39,300 nucleotides of DNA from Clostridia bacterium (GCA_017502975.1 JAFVTV010000006.1:1-39300), one strand, 5' to 3'. Counted from the stretch's first letter, positions 7,835 to 18,700 are shown. The notes: a model not told the origin generated them from the sequence alone. Made by a program: numbers and translations.

Positions 7835-9319
7835 TTATTTTACAAGGGGTAACTCGAACCAAAATACACTGCCAACGCCAACGGCACTTTCCACGCCGTA
7901 AAGCGCACCGTGTGCCTCCAAGATCCCCTTCACGATAGACAAGCCAAGACCCGTGCCGATCACAGCACGGTTATGCACCTTATCCACGCGGTAATAGCGA
8001 TCCCAAATATAATCGATCTTATCGGGGGAAATACCCTCTCCGTCATCTGCCACAGAAAGCCGTACGCTCTCCTCCTTCAGTACGATCGTCACACGAACAC
8101 GCAGGCTTTTACCCGTATAGTTCACAGCGTTGTTAATAAGGTTATAGATCACCTGCAGGATCATGCCGCGGTCTGCCTGCACCTGCGCCTCGCCCTGTGT
8201 TTCAAAGATAATATGGTATCCGTTGTGTCGAATGAGAGTGTCATAGCGCCGCATGGTTTCCTGTGTCAAGGCACTCAGATCAAAGGTCTCGGGTTCGGGC
8301 TTTTTGGTGCCCGCCTGTAGCTTGGAAATGTCGAGCAGATCGCTGACCAGCTCCGACAGGCGCGTGGTTTCATCTATAATGATCTGTGCATTTTCAGCAT
8401 TGTTTTCACCCGGCAGATCGCGCATGATCTCGCTATACCCCTTGATCATGGTAAGGGGCGTGCGCAGGTCATGTGAAATGTTGGCAATGAGCTCCTTCTG
8501 TAAATTATCTGTGGCTCCGATCTCTCGCGCGGCAAAATTCAGCGTTTCGGCGAGCTCGGCTATCTCACGGTAGCCACGCCCCTCAAAATCCGCCGTATAG
8601 TTCCCCACCGCAAGCTTTCTCGCCTTTTCCGTAATGGCAGAAAGGGGCGTTGCAATGATACGCGAAAGAATGAAAGCAAACAGAATTGCACCGCAAAGCA
8701 GGAAAAATGCAGTCCACAAAAATTGTACCTGCAGGGTTTTTACCGTTGCGCTAACGGGCGTAAGCTCACAGTCAAGCAAAATAAAGTACTCCGCGCCATC
8801 CTTCTCTATCAAGCGCGCACAAATGGCGTTGACAGTATCGGCAGGCTGAAGCAAGCCCGGCAAATAAAAATTCTCGGCATCTCCTGTTACGAAATCGGTG
8901 TTAAACTCCATGCGCTTATCATAGACACCGTTATTCATCTTCGCGTTGACATAAAGATCCTCCAGCAGGCTTGAAGACAAATGATGGATCATGCAGTTCA
9001 CACCCGCGTTGCCATCTCCCACCGCCTTTGCCATACCGTCTATAATGATAAACACGCGGATGCATATTCCATTTTCCTCAGCGGTCTTTTGCAATTGATC
9101 GGTAAATTTTTTGTCGCCGATATACGTGCAAATATCAAGATATGTCTCTTCAAGCTCGGAAAACTTTTCACGCTCGTAAAAATAACTGAGAAGCCTGATC
9201 TGCAGGATCCAGATCGCAAGCAACACCAAAACGGTAAATGCCACAAGCGCAATGACGAGCTTTACACGAATACCGGCACTCCGTTTTTTAACTTGTGTTG
9301 CGGTATTTTTCGTGCTCAT
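7835..9319 (-). CDS. Sensor histidine kinase (VanS/CssS-like)
   Basis: A 494-aa transmembrane kinase. TM1 is at residues ~20-42, an extracellular sensor at ~45-195, TM2 at ~198-220, HAMP at ~220-270. HisKA follows with the phosphoaccepting His283 in ISHDLRTPLT, then the ATPase domain with N-box (IYNLINNAVNYTG), DDGEGI and GTGLGLSIV. Its ATG overlaps the TGA of the response regulator (ATGA), so they are a cognate pair. With an HtrA protease at the head of the operon the closest known model is CssRS-HtrA secretion stress, in which misfolded exported proteins activate the kinase. That ligand is inference. Confidence 0.93.
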   Translation of the reverse strand: MSTKNTATQVKKRSAGIRVKLVIALVAFTVLVLLAIWILQIRLLSYFYEREKFSELEETYLDICTYIGDKKFTDQLQKTAEENGICIRVFIIIDGMAKAVGDGNAGVNCMIHHLSSSLLEDLYVNAKMNNGVYDKRMEFNTDFVTGDAENFYLPGLLQPADTVNAICARLIEKDGAEYFILLDCELTPVSATVKTLQVQFLWTAFFLLCGAILFAFILSRIIATPLSAITEKARKLAVGNYTADFEGRGYREIAELAETLNFAAREIGATDNLQKELIANISHDLRTPLTMIKGYSEIMRDLPGENNAENAQIIIDETTRLSELVSDLLDISKLQAGTKKPEPETFDLSALTQETMRRYDTLIRHNGYHIIFETQGEAQVQADRGMILQVIYNLINNAVNYTGKSLRVRVTIVLKEESVRLSVADDGEGISPDKIDYIWDRYYRVDKVHNRAVIGTGLGLSIVKGILEAHGALYGVESAVGVGSVFWFELPLVK

Positions 9320-10008
9320 TTTTGCTCCTCGAAGCGGTAACCGACACCGCGCAACGTAACTACATAAGAGCTGTAACGTCCAAGGCTCTTACGAAGCAGC
9401 TTGATGTGCGTGTCAAGCGTGCGGGCATCGCCAAAGAAATCATACCCCCACACCTCACTGATGAGGCGCTCTCTGGTAAGCGCCACATTGCGGTTGCGAA
9501 GCAAGTAGAAAAACAGATCGTATTCCTTGGGGGACATTTCCACGCGCTTGCCATCAACATACACAATGCGCGCGGTAAGATCGGCGCGAAGCCCCCCGTT
9601 ATCAAATTCAACGATCTGATTTTCGGTGCGCTCTTGCTCTGCTTTGGGCTTTACACGCTTCATCACCGCCTCCACGCGCAGCATAAGCTCGCGGGGCGAG
9701 AAGGGCTTGATCACATAATCGTCAACGCCAAGCTCAAAGCCGTTGATCTTATCATACTCATCGCCACGGGCAGAAAGCATGATGATAGGCGTTTGCTGTG
9801 ACTTGCGGATCTCGCGGCAAGCGGAAAATCCGTCAAGCTCGGGCATCATGATATCGAGAATAATGATATCGAACTGCTCCGCGCGCGCCATGCGCACGGC
9901 CTCCATGCCGTCGCCTGCCTCAGAAACGGTGTGCCCTTCAAATTCAGCATACTTGCGAATGATCGATCTAATACGAATCTCATCATCTACAACCAGAATG
10001 TTATACAT
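9316..10008 (-). CDS. OmpR/PhoB-family response regulator
   Basis: A 230-aa regulator with a receiver domain (acidic DD at 8-9, phosphoacceptor Asp52 in ILDIMMPELDG, Lys in VIKPFSP) and a C-terminal winged helix (SPKEYDLFFYLLRNRNVALTRERL ... DTHIKLLRKSLG ... VTLRGVGYRFE). It begins 25 nt after htrA with AAAGGAAA upstream of its ATG and overlaps the kinase gene by 4 nt. It probably regulates its own operon, as is usual for such triads. Confidence 0.95.
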   Translation of the reverse strand: MYNILVVDDEIRIRSIIRKYAEFEGHTVSEAGDGMEAVRMARAEQFDIIILDIMMPELDGFSACREIRKSQQTPIIMLSARGDEYDKINGFELGVDDYVIKPFSPRELMLRVEAVMKRVKPKAEQERTENQIVEFDNGGLRADLTARIVYVDGKRVEMSPKEYDLFFYLLRNRNVALTRERLISEVWGYDFFGDARTLDTHIKLLRKSLGRYSSYVVTLRGVGYRFEEQK

Positions 10009-10033
10009 TTCGTATTTCCTTTCAAAAGTCGTA

Positions 10034-11467
10034 TTAATTAAAGTTTACGGTGCTATTTTGGGGGATATATTCAATGAGTGTTACCTCTACCGTTTGCTGT
10101 TGGTTGTTGCGATAAATGGTAAGAGTAACGGTATCGCCAACATTTTTTGTGCGGATCAAACGCTTCAATGCACTAACGGTGGAAACAACAGTACCGTCGA
10201 CCTGATAAATGAAATCGCCTACCTTCAAGGGTGAGCCGTTATCCACGGCATATACATAAGGCATGTTCACAAATTGCCAATAGCCCACCTGCATTGAGTT
10301 ATCCACGATCGTAGCGCCAATGGCGGGCACGCCCGGAATATAGCCGTGATCAAGCAGATCATTGATGGAAAGAATGGCCGTATCCACGGGAATGGCAAAG
10401 CCAAGCCCCTCAACACCCGATGCCGAATACTTGGCATTAACCACGCCGATCAGCTCGCCCGCCATGTTAAAAAGTCCGCCGCCAGAGTTACCCGAATTGA
10501 TCGCCGCACTCGTTTGGAGCAGCGTCATCACCGTACCGTCGCTCATTTCCACCTCACGCTCAAGCGCGCTGATGATACCCTCGGTCACGGTGCCACCCAG
10601 CTCACCCAAGGGATTGCCGATGGCAAACACGTCCTCTCCCCACGCAAGCGCTGCGCTGCAGCCAAGCTTGGCAACGGTCAAGGTTTCCCTTGGCGTGATC
10701 TTCAGAATTGCAATATCGTTTTCCTCATCGGTTCCGCGCAAATACGCCTCATAGGTATTGCCATTGGTCAGGCGCACATAGATGTTATTCACGCCGTCGA
10801 TCACGTGATTGTTGGTCACGATAATACCGTCGGCATGTATGATGACACCGCTGCCCGCGCCCGCACTCAGTTGCCCGCGGTTTGACACAGTCGTAGTGGA
10901 GATCTCCACAACGGAATTGCGTACTGCGGCAACTGCGGCAATGCGTGTGGTGGCATTGTCACCCGCAGAACCGTTAGGAGAGCCGATAAGCCCTGTACCG
11001 TCATTTTGGGTAATGGTAACGCCTACATAATTATAATTCGCTGCGTCACCCACCTCATATACCGTATCCGAGGTGCCGTTGCCCGAAGATCCGCTGGGGT
11101 TTACTCCGCCGTTGCCGTCTGTATCATTCGCATCCAAGCGGTCGTTTACAAGATCTGCAATAAGATAGCCGCCAAGACCTGCAACCGCACAAAACAGCAC
11201 GCAAACAGCCACGATCAGTGAAACAAGGGCAAGCTTGCTGCCGCGCTTTTTGCGCAATTGAGCATGCCCCGCACCAACCATTGGCACGACCACAGGGGGC
11301 TGATTGTTATTTTGATAGGAAATGCTATACCACTGTGTTTGGGGAGTGCTTTGCTCCTCGGTGCGATCGGCAGTCCCTTCGGTTGCCGCGTCACCGTCTA
11401 CACGCATGCTTGCATCGTGCTCACGGTCCTGATCGCCTTCAAGATCAAAACGGTCAAACTCACTCAT
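10034..11467 (-). CDS. HtrA/DegP-like membrane-anchored serine protease with PDZ domain
   Basis: The product has a cytoplasmic acidic N-terminus, one TM helix (about 79-104) and a Gly/Ser/Asn-rich linker. A trypsin-like domain follows with the complete triad: His in TNNHVID, Asp in ENDIAILKI and Ser in NSGNSGGGLF. A C-terminal PDZ domain comes last (VDNGSPLKVGDFIYQVDGT...). HtrA proteases degrade or refold misfolded exported proteins at the outer face of the membrane. I start at ATG 11467 (MSEFDRF), which has AAAAGGAG at 6-nt spacing. An in-frame GTG at 11491 lacks a ribosome-binding site. From this start the protein is 477 aa. It is the first gene of the htrA-RR-HK operon. Confidence 0.93.
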   Translation of the reverse strand: MSEFDRFDLEGDQDREHDASMRVDGDAATEGTADRTEEQSTPQTQWYSISYQNNNQPPVVVPMVGAGHAQLRKKRGSKLALVSLIVAVCVLFCAVAGLGGYLIADLVNDRLDANDTDGNGGVNPSGSSGNGTSDTVYEVGDAANYNYVGVTITQNDGTGLIGSPNGSAGDNATTRIAAVAAVRNSVVEISTTTVSNRGQLSAGAGSGVIIHADGIIVTNNHVIDGVNNIYVRLTNGNTYEAYLRGTDEENDIAILKITPRETLTVAKLGCSAALAWGEDVFAIGNPLGELGGTVTEGIISALEREVEMSDGTVMTLLQTSAAINSGNSGGGLFNMAGELIGVVNAKYSASGVEGLGFAIPVDTAILSINDLLDHGYIPGVPAIGATIVDNSMQVGYWQFVNMPYVYAVDNGSPLKVGDFIYQVDGTVVSTVSALKRLIRTKNVGDTVTLTIYRNNQQQTVEVTLIEYIPQNSTVNFN

Positions 11468-11503
11468 ATATTGCTCCTTTTCATTTTCCACATTTATGGT
11501 TAC

Positions 11504-11532
11504 AGTATAGCTCTTTTATGTGATGATTTGAT
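11504..11532 (-). promoter_or_regulatory. Putative htrA promoter, good -10 with poor -35
   Basis: Minus-strand TATACT (11504-11509) lies ~40 nt before the htrA start. No TTGACA-like -35 is at proper distance (11527-11532 reads ATCAAA), which is the usual look of an activator-dependent promoter. Two ATCATCA copies 8 bp apart lie around the -35 position. Confidence 0.35.
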
Positions 11533-11548
11533 GATATCGGTGCAAAAA

Positions 11549-11572
11549 TGTGCTGAAAAGCACACGACGTGT
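11549..11572. promoter_or_regulatory. Inverted repeats in the divergent htrA/queG spacer
   Basis: TGTGCT-GAAA-AGCACA (11549-11564) forms a 6-bp hairpin with a GAAA loop. ACACG-A-CGTGT (11562-11572) is an overlapping near-palindrome. Both lie midway between the two divergent promoters and could be a regulator site. No known motif was matched. Confidence 0.35.
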
Positions 11573-11582
11573 ATTTTATCCA

Positions 11583-11611
11583 TTGCAATTTTAATTATGT
11601 TTTGATATAAT
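11583..11611 (+). promoter_or_regulatory. Promoter of the queG-addB-addA operon
   Basis: TTGCAA (11583-11588), a 17-bp spacer and a perfect TATAAT (11606-11611) lie 32 nt before the queG ATG. Confidence 0.75.
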
Positions 11612-11643
11612 TATAACATAACTCACGAAAGGTGGCAACCCCC

Positions 11644-12468
11644 ATGAAAGGCACAGTAAAAAATCTGCTTAGCGCACGTGGCATCACACTCGTTTCACCC
11701 GTGCCGCTTTCTGCGCTCACGCTCACGCGCCCCTATCTACTCGCGCGGCACGGCATTGAGGGCGGAACAGCTTTTATGTTTGCCGTACCTTATTATACCA
11801 CAGCTTGTGATGATCCTGCAAGAAATATTTCAATTTATGCGGTTTCCCGTGATTATCATCGCTTTTTTTCGATGCTTTTTGATGAAATTTTGCCAATTTT
11901 AAGAGATAAATTTCCCCAAAACCGTTTTGCGGGCTTTACCGACCATTCCCCCATTGCCGAAGGCGAGGCTGCTGTAAAGGCAGGACTTGGTATGTTTGGA
12001 TGCAACCATTTATTTTTGACAAAGGAACACAGCTCCTTTGTTTTTCTCGGTGAGATCATCACCGATGCCGTGCTTGACTGCGATGTGAAGGAGATCTCGG
12101 TTTGCACCGCCTGCGGCGCGTGCAAGCGTGCCTGCCCCGTAGGGCTTGATGTGAAGCGCTGTCTTTCCGCGCTGACACAGCAAAAGGGCACGCTTGACAG
12201 TGATGCGCAAAAGGCACTGTTTGCACATGGCATTGCCTGGGGATGTGACATCTGCCAGGAGCACTGCCCCGTAACCAAGGCGGCAAAGAAAGCGGGAACG
12301 CTCTATTCCACGATTCCCTTTTTTGCAGAAAACGCCATACCGCACCTTACAACCGAAACGATAACGGCAATGAGCGATGAAGAATTTGCCGCGCGCGCCT
12401 ACAGTTGGCGCGGGCGCGAGGTGATTTTGCGCAACCTCGCCTTACTGGAAGGAGGCGAAGTGTTATGA
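11644..12468 (+). CDS. queG: Epoxyqueuosine reductase QueG-like double-[4Fe-4S] protein
   Basis: A 274-aa protein with an N-terminal DUF1730-like cobalamin-binding region and a C-terminal pair of 4Fe-4S motifs: CTACGACKRACPVG and CDICQEHCPV. QueG carries out the last step of queuosine synthesis, reducing epoxyqueuosine to queuosine in tRNA. It is shorter than the ~380-aa Bacillus/E. coli forms and lacks a C-terminal HEAT-like domain, so a related reductase function is possible. I start at ATG 11644 (MKGTVK) after AAAGGTGG rather than at an upstream GTG. The ATG of addB overlaps its stop (ATGA), tying a tRNA-modification gene to recombination genes. Confidence 0.8.
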   Translation: MKGTVKNLLSARGITLVSPVPLSALTLTRPYLLARHGIEGGTAFMFAVPYYTTACDDPARNISIYAVSRDYHRFFSMLFDEILPILRDKFPQNRFAGFTDHSPIAEGEAAVKAGLGMFGCNHLFLTKEHSSFVFLGEIITDAVLDCDVKEISVCTACGACKRACPVGLDVKRCLSALTQQKGTLDSDAQKALFAHGIAWGCDICQEHCPVTKAAKKAGTLYSTIPFFAENAIPHLTTETITAMSDEEFAARAYSWRGREVILRNLALLEGGEVL

Positions 12469-15400
12469 TACGGTTCCTTTATGGCGGCAACACCGCGGGG
12501 CGGGATGCTGCGCTACTCCGCCACATAAGCGAAAACATAAAAGCAGGCGAAAAGGCGATCCTTCTTGTTCCCGAGCAGGAAACCGTTACCGCCGAGCGAC
12601 ACATGGTAGAAGCGCTCCCCCCCGCCGCACAGCTCACCTTTGAGGTATCCAACTTTACCCGTCTTGCAAACCGCACCTTCCGCGCGGTGGGCGGTCTTTC
12701 CTACCGCTACGCGACGCCTGCGGCTTCTGCGCTTATCATGTGGAAAACACTGCGCACGATTGCGCCTCAACTGACGCAATACGCAGCACATGCCGCAACC
12801 GACCTGCGCTTAACCGATCGCATGCTCTCTGCCGTGGCACAGTTTAAGGCATATTGCATCACCCCCGAGGCGCTGAGCGAAACCGCACAAGCACTGCCCG
12901 AGAGCGACCCCTTAAAGGCGAAACTGGGCGATCTTGCATTGGTGCTTGCCACCTATGAGGCAGAGCTTCATACCCGCTTTGCCGATGCGGCTGACGATGT
13001 TTCGCGCGCAACGGCACTGATCACCGCAAACAAGCACCTCTTTTCCGACACGCACATCTACATCTCCTCCTTTACCGATTTTACCGCACAGGAATTGGCG
13101 CTAATCAAGGCGCTTATGGAGATATCACCCAGCCTCACTGTTGCGCTTCCTCTTGCCTCAAGAGCGCACGAGGGCATCCACCTTGCCTCTGCCCTCTCCA
13201 CAGAAAAGCGCCTGATCCGCATTGCCAAAGCCCTTGACAAGCGCATCTTTGAGGAGATTTTGCCTGCCGAAAAGCCAAAAACCGCACTTGACTATATCCG
13301 CCGCGACTTGTTTGACATGAATGCAGAGCCTGCCCCCATGGGGCTTGCTGAGGGCGACGAGATCACGCTCACGGTTGCGGCCAACCCCTACGAGGAGGCG
13401 GAGTATGCCGCCACCGTGATCGCCAAAGCCGTGCGCGAGGGCGCGCGCTACCGTGATTTTGTTGTAGTGGTACGCGATGCCTCAAACTACGTTGGCATTA
13501 TCGACGCGGCACTTGAAAAAGAGGGTATCCCCTTTTATCTTGCCGAAAAAACCGATATCACCGTGCGCCCCCTCATTAAATTGCTTCTGTTTGCACTGCG
13601 TATCGCACGCTATAATTGGCAAAAGGAGGATGTGGTAGGCTATCTCAAAACAGGCCTTACGGGCATTGATGCCGATGATATCAACTTTTTTGAGGAATAC
13701 GCCGAGGTTTGGCATATCAGCGGCAAGGCAACGCTTGAAAAGCCCTTTACCATGAATCCAGACGGCTACACCGAGCGCACCTCAGCGCGCGCCGCGCGTA
13801 TCCTTGAGGGCGCAAACCGTGCAAGAGCCGCACTTGTGCCCCCGCTTGCCGCCTATTTTGAGGCGCTTGCCGGCGCTACGACCGCTGCGGATTTTGCCGC
13901 GGCAACCTATCATTTTCTTGCTTCACTTGCAGTGCCCGAAGCCATGAAGGCCCGCGCGGCGGCGCATCTTGTTGCTGGCGAGCGACGGGAGGCGGAGGAA
14001 GCCACCCGCCTTTGGGGTGTTGTCATTGATGCGCTGGAGGTGCTTGCCGACACGCTTGAAAATGAGCCCCTTGACATCGCTTCGTTTGCGGATGCCCTGA
14101 TGCTGCTCTTTAACAGCACCGACATCGGCACCATTCCCACCTCAGCTGATGAGGTTATGATCGGCTCTGCCTCAACCCTGCGTACAGCCCCCCCGCGCTA
14201 TGCCATCGTTATGGGGTTAAATGACGGCATCTTCCCCAAGATCGCATCGGATACGGGACTACTTTCCGATGCCGAAAAGCGCCGCCTTGCGGCACTTGGC
14301 ATCGAGCTTTCTGCCGATCTTGCCACGGTTGCCTCCGATGAACTCTTTTACGTGCATCGCGCACTGACATTGCCACTTGAAAAACTGTATCTTTCCTACT
14401 CAAAGGCGGCAGGCGACGGCAGATCCGCCGAGCCCTCCATTGCCATTACACGCGTAAAGGCGCTGTTCTCACAGCTTCATGAAACCGACTTTGAAGCAAC
14501 ACCCGCATCGGAAAAGATCTTCTCACGCGATGCGGCATTAGAGCACCTGCGCGAACTTTCGCCAACAGAAGCGCAAGCGCTCTTTTCCCTGCTAAAAGAG
14601 GACGTGGAGCAAGCAAGCAAAATAGAAAATCTCCTTTTGCCCGTACAGGATACAGCGGCAAGCATTTCCGCCAAGCGCGCGGCAGGGTTATTTACCCCCA
14701 ATTCCTTTAACCCCACAGGTCTTGAAAAATTTGTTTCCTGCAAATTTGCTTATTATTGCAGCAAGATCCTGCGACTGCGTGAAGAGCCCACCGATACACT
14801 GGATGCGGCGGCGGTCGGCACCTTTATTCACTACGTGCTGGAAAACACGCTGGCGGCGATCACAAGGGCACAAAAGCCCTTTGCCGACTATACCGAAGCC
14901 GAGATCGATGCGATCGTAGAGGAAAGCCTTACCGCCTACCGCGCGTATTTGGTAGAGGCGGGCGGCGGCATCACACCGCGTGCAGAGGGGCTGATCACAC
15001 GCCTTTCCTCGCTTGCACGCATTGTAGTGGGCGCATTGATTGCCGAATTTGCCGACAGTGATTTTGCCCCTGCATTTTTTGAGCTTGACCTTAGCCGCGA
15101 GGGCACGGGTGCCCCCATTGCTTTGCCTGACGGCACCAAAATTCCGCTTTCCGGTAAGGTTGACCGTGTTGATTGGTACCGCGGCGAAGACAACAAGGTA
15201 TATTTGCGCGTTGCCGACTATAAAACAGGGCGCAAGACCTTTAAGCGCGAGGATATCAAAAAGGGCTACTGCCTGCAAATGCCGCTTTATCTTTTGGCAC
15301 TGTGCAACGGCACGCACCCACAGCTTGCAAAAAAGCTGGGCTTGCCCGAAAACACGCAATTCGAGCCTGCTGGCGTGACCTATCTTTCCACCGCCGTTGG

Positions 15401-15746
15401 CAACGAAAACACGCCCGCGCGCGTGGAAAAATCCGCAGCGCTCGAAAGTGCGGCGGCACGACTGAAGCGCGAGGGGCTTTTGCCCGACAGCGCCGAGCTG
15501 CTGCATGCCATTTCAAGATCGGGCAGCACCGCCATTCTCGGTGCACCCACAACACGCAAGAGCAAGCTTGTTTCAAGTGAAGGGTTTACCGCGCTTTTTG
15601 AGGAGCTTGCCACCACTGTTTCAAGCATTGCAACAGACATGAAAAGCGGCAACGCGGGCATTGCCCCTACCGAGCACAACGGGCAGACCGCCTGCAAATT
15701 CTGCGCATACGCCGCCGTTTGCCGCGCAGCCGACAAGAAAAAGTAA
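12465..15746 (+). CDS. addB: ATP-dependent exonuclease subunit AddB
   Basis: A 1093-aa protein; with AddA it forms the helicase-nuclease that resects double-strand ends up to Chi. Support: the UvrD-like N-terminus (FLYGGNTAG ... ILLVPEQETVTAERHM); the RecB-type nuclease motif (LSGKVDRVDWYR ... VADYKTGRKTF ... LQMPLYLLAL); and the iron-sulfur staple, with Cys759/Cys765 before the nuclease core and C1077-x2-C1080-x5-C1086 at the C-terminus. ATG 12465 has AAGGAGG at 9-nt spacing; a longer in-frame start would overlap queG deeply and is rejected. The Walker A position (GGNTAGRD, 7-14) lacks the Lys-Thr of canonical AddB. It is followed 13 nt later by addA. Confidence 0.93.
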   Translation: MIRFLYGGNTAGRDAALLRHISENIKAGEKAILLVPEQETVTAERHMVEALPPAAQLTFEVSNFTRLANRTFRAVGGLSYRYATPAASALIMWKTLRTIAPQLTQYAAHAATDLRLTDRMLSAVAQFKAYCITPEALSETAQALPESDPLKAKLGDLALVLATYEAELHTRFADAADDVSRATALITANKHLFSDTHIYISSFTDFTAQELALIKALMEISPSLTVALPLASRAHEGIHLASALSTEKRLIRIAKALDKRIFEEILPAEKPKTALDYIRRDLFDMNAEPAPMGLAEGDEITLTVAANPYEEAEYAATVIAKAVREGARYRDFVVVVRDASNYVGIIDAALEKEGIPFYLAEKTDITVRPLIKLLLFALRIARYNWQKEDVVGYLKTGLTGIDADDINFFEEYAEVWHISGKATLEKPFTMNPDGYTERTSARAARILEGANRARAALVPPLAAYFEALAGATTAADFAAATYHFLASLAVPEAMKARAAAHLVAGERREAEEATRLWGVVIDALEVLADTLENEPLDIASFADALMLLFNSTDIGTIPTSADEVMIGSASTLRTAPPRYAIVMGLNDGIFPKIASDTGLLSDAEKRRLAALGIELSADLATVASDELFYVHRALTLPLEKLYLSYSKAAGDGRSAEPSIAITRVKALFSQLHETDFEATPASEKIFSRDAALEHLRELSPTEAQALFSLLKEDVEQASKIENLLLPVQDTAASISAKRAAGLFTPNSFNPTGLEKFVSCKFAYYCSKILRLREEPTDTLDAAAVGTFIHYVLENTLAAITRAQKPFADYTEAEIDAIVEESLTAYRAYLVEAGGGITPRAEGLITRLSSLARIVVGALIAEFADSDFAPAFFELDLSREGTGAPIALPDGTKIPLSGKVDRVDWYRGEDNKVYLRVADYKTGRKTFKREDIKKGYCLQMPLYLLALCNGTHPQLAKKLGLPENTQFEPAGVTYLSTAVGNENTPARVEKSAALESAAARLKREGLLPDSAELLHAISRSGSTAILGAPTTRKSKLVSSEGFTALFEELATTVSSIATDMKSGNAGIAPTEHNGQTACKFCAYAAVCRAADKKK

Positions 15747-15759
15747 AGGAGGATATCAA

Positions 15760-18700
15760 ATGGCACGCAATTGGACCCCTGCCCAAAGATCTGCGATCGA
15801 TGAACGAAGCCGTACCCTTTTGGTATCCGCCGCCGCAGGCTCAGGCAAAACAGCCGTACTGACCGAGCGCATCATCAGCTCACTGACAGACCCCGAAAAT
15901 CCAACCGACATCTCGCGCCTTTTGGTGGTGACCTTTACCCGCGCCGCCGCCCAAGAAATGCGCACGCGCATTGCGCGTGCCTTGGGAGATGCCATAGCAC
16001 TTTACCCCAATCATACGGGGCTGCGCCGTCAGCTGATGCTGCTGGGCAGCGCAAAAATATGCACCATCGACTCCTTTTATCTCGATTTGGTGCGCGCCAA
16101 TTTTGAGGAGGCAGGCTTTTCCCCCTCCTTCCGCTTAGCGGATGAGGGAGAGCTTCTTTCCCTGCGGCGTGACACCATGAACGCCGCCATTGACCGCATG
16201 TATGCCGCGCACCCCGAATTTGTTGCGGTTGCAGACCTGTTTTCCGACGTGCGCAACGAACAGTCCCTGACTGACACGCTTTTAAAGCTTGAAGAAAAGC
16301 TGCAAAAACTGCCCGAAGGCTTTGAGCTTCTCCTTCGCTCTGCCAAAGAAAACGAGGAGGCATATCAAGCGCCCTTTTCAAGTGATTTCGGAAGGGTTCT
16401 TTTCGGTGCGCTTAACAAAACGGTATCCGACGGAATTGAGCTTTACGATACCGCCCTTTCCATGATGACCGCCGAGGAATATACCGATAAGCTGCAAAGC
16501 AAATTCGGCAAGGCTTACAGTGAAATGCTGGAAAGACTGCAAAGCATAAAGCATGCGCTTGATGCCCAAAGCACCGATAACCTCTCGCACCTTCTCATCG
16601 CACCCTTAACCGAGCGTGTGTCCTCGGCAAAGCTGCCGCCCTGTAGCGAGGGTTTTGCCCTCACTGCCGAGGCATGCAAGGCATTTCGCGAGAAATGGCG
16701 CGCCACCGCCGCAACGCTTGGTGTATTTCACACCGAGGAGATCCGCGCAGGTGGCGCCGAGGCGGCAGAGCTTCTGCGCCTGACCTATCTTGTGCTCACC
16801 GATTTTGACAAAAGCTACCGCGCCGCAAAGCGCGAAAGAGAGGTTGCCGAGTTTGGAGATATTTCCCGTGCTGCCTATCATTTGCTAATAGACAAGGACG
16901 GCAAGCCCACCCCGCTTGCAAGCGCTCTTGCCTCTTCCTTTGATGCCGTTTATATCGATGAATATCAGGACGTGGATGCGATGCAGGATGCCACCTTCCG
17001 TGCTATTTCAACGCCGCGCAATCGCTTTATGGTAGGCGATATCAAGCAAAGCATTTACCGCTTTCGCGGCGCTGACCCCGCAGTTTTTGCGGGCTACCGC
17101 CGCGCGTTTCCCGACCTGCAAGAAGCCAAAGCAGAAGACGGTGCCGCCACGGTCTTTATGTCAAACTGCTTTCGCTGTGATGAAAACATCATCAAATTTT
17201 CAAACACCGTTTCGGGATATCTTTTTGCAAGATCGGCACAAAGCATCGGCTACAAAAGTGAGGATGATCTTTGCTTTAGCAAGGCTCTGCCCCGCCCCGA
17301 TTACACCTCTCCCAAATGCCGCGTGCTGATCTATGATGACAAAGCACAGGAAGGCGCCTCTGACGCGCAACAGGATGAAAATGAAGCAAGCACCGTGATC
17401 GATGATGCCGAGGCAAAAATGATCGTAAAGGAGATCAAGCACCTGCTCTTAAGCGAAAGAAAAGCCGACGGCACACGCATCACCCCGGGCGATATTGCCG
17501 TGCTTGCGCGCGGCTCTGCCTTTGCCGCTCCCCTTGCAAAGCTTTTAAGGCAGGCGGGGATCCCCGTAAACGACACCTCACGTGAAAACTTTTTTGAGAA
17601 CCCCGAGGTGCTTTGCATGTATTCTCTCCTCGCCGTGATCGACAATCCCTTCCGAGATGTTTACCTCGCGGCTGTCATGCGCTCTCCCTTTTTTGGCTTT
17701 ACACTTGAGGAGCTGGTAAGCATTCGCACCGCCACCGACCCCTCCCTTTCCCTTTGGGAGGCCACAAAGGCCGCCGCCGACATTCTGCCCGAAAAGGCAC
17801 TGTGTCACCGCATCGAAACCTTTCTTGCAAAGCTTGCGCAATACCGCGCCAAGGCAGAGCTTTTACCCGTGGACAAGCTACTGCGTTATCTCTACCGCGA
17901 CACAGCAGTGCTATCCTTTGCGGGTGAGAGTGCGGGTGAGGATCACGCTTACAGGAACAAGCGCCAAAATCTTTTGCGGCTTTACGAATACGCGCGCTGC
18001 TTTGAGGCAGGCGGCTTTAAGGGGCTTTACCGATTTGTGCGATACGTTGAGGATATCATGCAAAATGATACCGAAATGCCAACGCCCGATGGCCCACGCG
18101 ATGCTGTATCTCTTATTACCATTCATCACTCCAAAGGGCTTGAATATCCCGTTTGCTTTGTGGCAACCACGGGTAAGACCTTTAACGCCGATGACACGAA
18201 GGAGCCCTTGCTTCTTGACGGTGTGCTTGGATGTGGCACACGCGTGCCGAACGTTGGTGCATTTTCCCGCGCCAACACCTTTGCGCGCGAGGCGATAAAG
18301 GAGCGCTTAAAGCAGCTATCTCTTGAGGAGGAGATGCGCGTGCTTTACGTTGCCATGACACGTGCAAAAGAGCGCCTTTACATTACTGGAAAGCCGCGCT
18401 ACGGCATGAAAAACGTGCAAAAGCACATTGCGCTTGCCACCTGCCCCGCAACCACCCATTTCGAGCTGCTTGGCAACTCCTACCTCGAGTGGATCCTGTT
18501 TGCGCTTGAAAAAGCCGAGCACAGCGCGTTCTGCGAGGTAATTACCGTGCACCCCGAGGATCTGCTGGAGCAGGATGCCCCGTCCTCCCCTGCCGCCGAT
18601 GATGGCGATAAGGCCGTTGAGGAAGCCGCATATCAAGCAACAAGGGAGCAATTTGCAAAGCGCTTTGACTTCACCTATCCCGCCGCGCATCTCACACGTC

